Source: Pseudomonas lini (GTDB lineage: Bacteria > Pseudomonadota > Gammaproteobacteria > Pseudomonadales > Pseudomonadaceae). Taken from it: a DNA stretch of 64,000 nt. This document shows positions 62,421 through 64,000 of this stretch, piece by piece; the first letter of the stretch is position 1; the number at the start of each line of letters is the position of its first letter. Where the stretch lies: the NCBI RefSeq assembly GCF_964063345.1, contig NZ_OZ061318.1, forward strand, positions 3,472,001-3,536,000, in the 5' to 3' direction. A program made the position numbers and the translations under genes. Below the pieces are notes generated by a model. It was not told the DNA's origin and searched no databases. It was given only the letters and a program-made list of their open reading frames with translations.

Positions 62421-64000
62421 ATGCACAACACCCTGGAACAGGTTTTCGGTTATCCACAGTTTCGGCCCGGCCAGGAGGCGGCGGTCAGTGCTGTGTTGGC
62501 CGGGCGCTCGGCAGCGGCAATTTTCCCGACCGGTTCGGGCAAGTCCCTTTGCTATCAATTGCCGGCCTTGTTGCTGCCGCACCTGACATTGGTGGTGTCG
62601 CCCCTGTTGGCGTTGATGCAGGATCAATTGGCGTTCTTGCAACGCCACGGCATTGCGGCGGGCAGTATCGATTCGGCCCAGAGCCGCGATGACGCCAGCG
62701 ATGTGATGGCTCGGGCAAAGTCCGGTGAATTGAAGATTCTGATGATTTCCGTGGAGCGTCTTAAGAACGAGCGCTTCCGCCATTTTTTGCAGCAGGTGCC
62801 GATTTCCCTGCTGGTGGTGGACGAGGCCCACTGCATCTCTGAATGGGGTCATAACTTCCGCCCCGATTACCTCAAGCTGCCGGACTACCAGCGCCAGTTC
62901 AACATCCCTCAGGCCTTGCTGCTGACCGCCACCGCGACACCCAAGGTGATTGCCGACATGGAGGCCAAATTCGCCATCGCTCCCGAGGATGTGGTGACCA
63001 CCGGTTTTTACCGACCCAACCTCAATCTGTTGGTGGAGCCGGTACGCGGCCAGGACAAGCGCCGACGCCTTGTCGAGTGGATGAGCCGGCGTCCCGGCCA
63101 GCCGAGTATCGTCTACGTTACCTTGCAGAAAACCGCCGAGCACATCGCCGAACATCTGGGGCGCAATGGCATCCAGGCCGAGGCCTATCACGCCGGTTTG
63201 CCCCATGAACAGCGGGAAGGAATACAGAAACGATTTATGGGCGGGCAGTCCAATTGCATCGTCGCCACCATCGCGTTCGGCATGGGCATCGACAAAAGCG
63301 ATATCCGCAACGTGGTGCATTTCGACCTGCCTAAATCCATCGAAAACTACAGTCAGGAAATCGGCCGCGCTGGCCGAGACGGGCAGCCATCCGATTGCCT
63401 GGTGCTGGCCAACCGCGACAGCCTCAACGTGCTGGAAAACTTCGTCTACGGCGACACGCCGGAACGGGACGGCATTCGTTGCGTGCTTGAGGAGTTGCAA
63501 GCCGCCGCGCCCGAGGGGCAGTGGGAGTTTCTGCTGGGGCCTTTGGCCGATCAGAGCAACATTCGCCAGTTGCCGCTCAAGACCTTGCTGGTGCAACTGG
63601 AGCTGCGTGGAATAATCGCTCCGCGTTATGCCTATTACGCTGAATACCGCTTCAAGTATTTGCAGGAACCCGAAGCATTGCTGGCTCGTTTTGAAGGTGA
63701 GCGAAAGGACTTCGTTTCGGCGATCATCCAGACTTCCAGCCGCGCGCGAACGTGGGCCACAGTGAATTTCGATGCGCTGTATGAACAGCATCAGGCCGAG
63801 CGCAGTCGGGTGGTCAAGGCGCTGGATTACTTCCAGGAGAAAGGCTGGGTGGAGCTTGAAAGCAAGCAGATGACCGAGGTCTACAGCCTGCAGCAAGCGG
63901 ACTTTGACTCCCAAACCCTGAGCGCTGAATTGCACGCCTACTTCACCCAGCACGAGCGCACCGAGATCGCGCGGATACACGCCATGCTGGATCTGTTCGC
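62421..64000 (+). CDS. recQ: RecQ-family ATP-dependent DNA helicase (3' end outside window)
   Basis: The frame is open from the ATG at 62421 to the window edge (526 codons visible). Superfamily 2 motifs are intact: Q-motif region FGYPQFRPGQ, Walker A FPTGSGKS, DEAH in VVDEAHCISEWGH, TATATP (motif III), and QEIGRAGRDGQPS (motif VI). The RecQ-specific aromatic loop (HCISEWGHNFRPDY) is present. The zinc/RQC domain seems atypical and the C-terminal part is cut off. DNA unwinding in recombination and repair is the family role. Confidence 0.9.
   Translation, partial: MHNTLEQVFGYPQFRPGQEAAVSAVLAGRSAAAIFPTGSGKSLCYQLPALLLPHLTLVVSPLLALMQDQLAFLQRHGIAAGSIDSAQSRDDASDVMARAKSGELKILMISVERLKNERFRHFLQQVPISLLVVDEAHCISEWGHNFRPDYLKLPDYQRQFNIPQALLLTATATPKVIADMEAKFAIAPEDVVTTGFYRPNLNLLVEPVRGQDKRRRLVEWMSRRPGQPSIVYVTLQKTAEHIAEHLGRNGIQAEAYHAGLPHEQREGIQKRFMGGQSNCIVATIAFGMGIDKSDIRNVVHFDLPKSIENYSQEIGRAGRDGQPSDCLVLANRDSLNVLENFVYGDTPERDGIRCVLEELQAAAPEGQWEFLLGPLADQSNIRQLPLKTLLVQLELRGIIAPRYAYYAEYRFKYLQEPEALLARFEGERKDFVSAIIQTSSRARTWATVNFDALYEQHQAERSRVVKALDYFQEKGWVELESKQMTEVYSLQQADFDSQTLSAELHAYFTQHERTEIARIHAMLDLF

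Noticed and set aside
62403..63980. 525-codon minus-strand frame opposite the helicase
   Set aside because: The plus-strand frame carries all RecQ motifs and is open to the window edge; the minus frame has no recognised domain.

Overview
The window looks like chromosomal DNA of a Pseudomonas of the fluorescens group. This is inferred from gene content and order: cysW-cysA, a TriABC-like efflux operon, sfnB genes beside metNIQ, tauABCD, gshA-tex-ompR-envZ, rimK-rimB and hsp33-pckA. Dense REP/REPIN repeats in at least four sequence families between the genes support it. GC content is high in genes and drops sharply in some intergenic stretches. No rRNA, tRNA, CRISPR array or prophage was seen.

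Layout. 1-1.8 kb: the end of the sulfate importer (cysW, cysA). 1.9-7.1 kb: an Mpo1-like membrane protein, a Crp/Fnr regulator, a receiver-only response regulator, an AraC regulator divergent from a fatty-acid desaturase, and a small hydrolase. 7.2-12.8 kb: an unusual sigma-54 activator-like ATPase, a MetQ-like binding protein and a four-gene polar amino-acid ABC importer. 13.1-20.7 kb: a RecF/OLD-like ATPase, a two-adaptor RND efflux operon (triABC-like) and a methyltransferase. 20.9-21.5 kb: a small DUF6124/DUF3077-like gene behind a structured leader. 21.8-34.7 kb: metQNI, a flavin monooxygenase, two tandem SfnB-like oxidoreductases, a cystine importer (tcyJLN-like), D-cysteine desulfhydrase and serine acetyltransferase. 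35-40.1 kb: BetT, an IS3-family element inserted in a REP sequence, and an aldo/keto reductase. 40.3-43.9 kb: tauABCD. 44.2-56.3 kb: conserved core genes gshA, thioesterase, tex, ompR-envZ, rimK-rimB with a possible small upstream gene, hsp15, hsp33 and pckA. 56.4-62.2 kb: an accessory segment with hipBA, a DUF1493 gene, a broken antitoxin, two paralogous small proteins flanking an alpha/beta hydrolase, a secreted protein and a tiny lipoprotein. A recQ-type helicase runs off the right edge.

How the genes fit together. Much of the first 44 kb serves sulfur supply: import of sulfate, methionine-type compounds, cystine and taurine; oxidative desulfonation (SfnB/DszA/TauD types); cysteine handling (DcyD, CysE); and glutathione synthesis by GshA. 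Several of these operons have AT-rich upstream stretches that could hold CysB-type regulatory sites.

The most unusual signal is a pair of about 200-nt elements upstream of two DUF6124/DUF3077-like genes (about 21.30-21.49 kb and 59.36-59.56 kb, both minus strand). They share little primary sequence but the same architecture: an initial hairpin, a TTCG-capped hairpin, a long closing helix, and a 7-nt motif present twice directly with its reverse complement between the copies. The 7-mer differs between the elements, yet all three sites change together and the second spacing is identical. This suggests a covarying RNA switch or attenuator.
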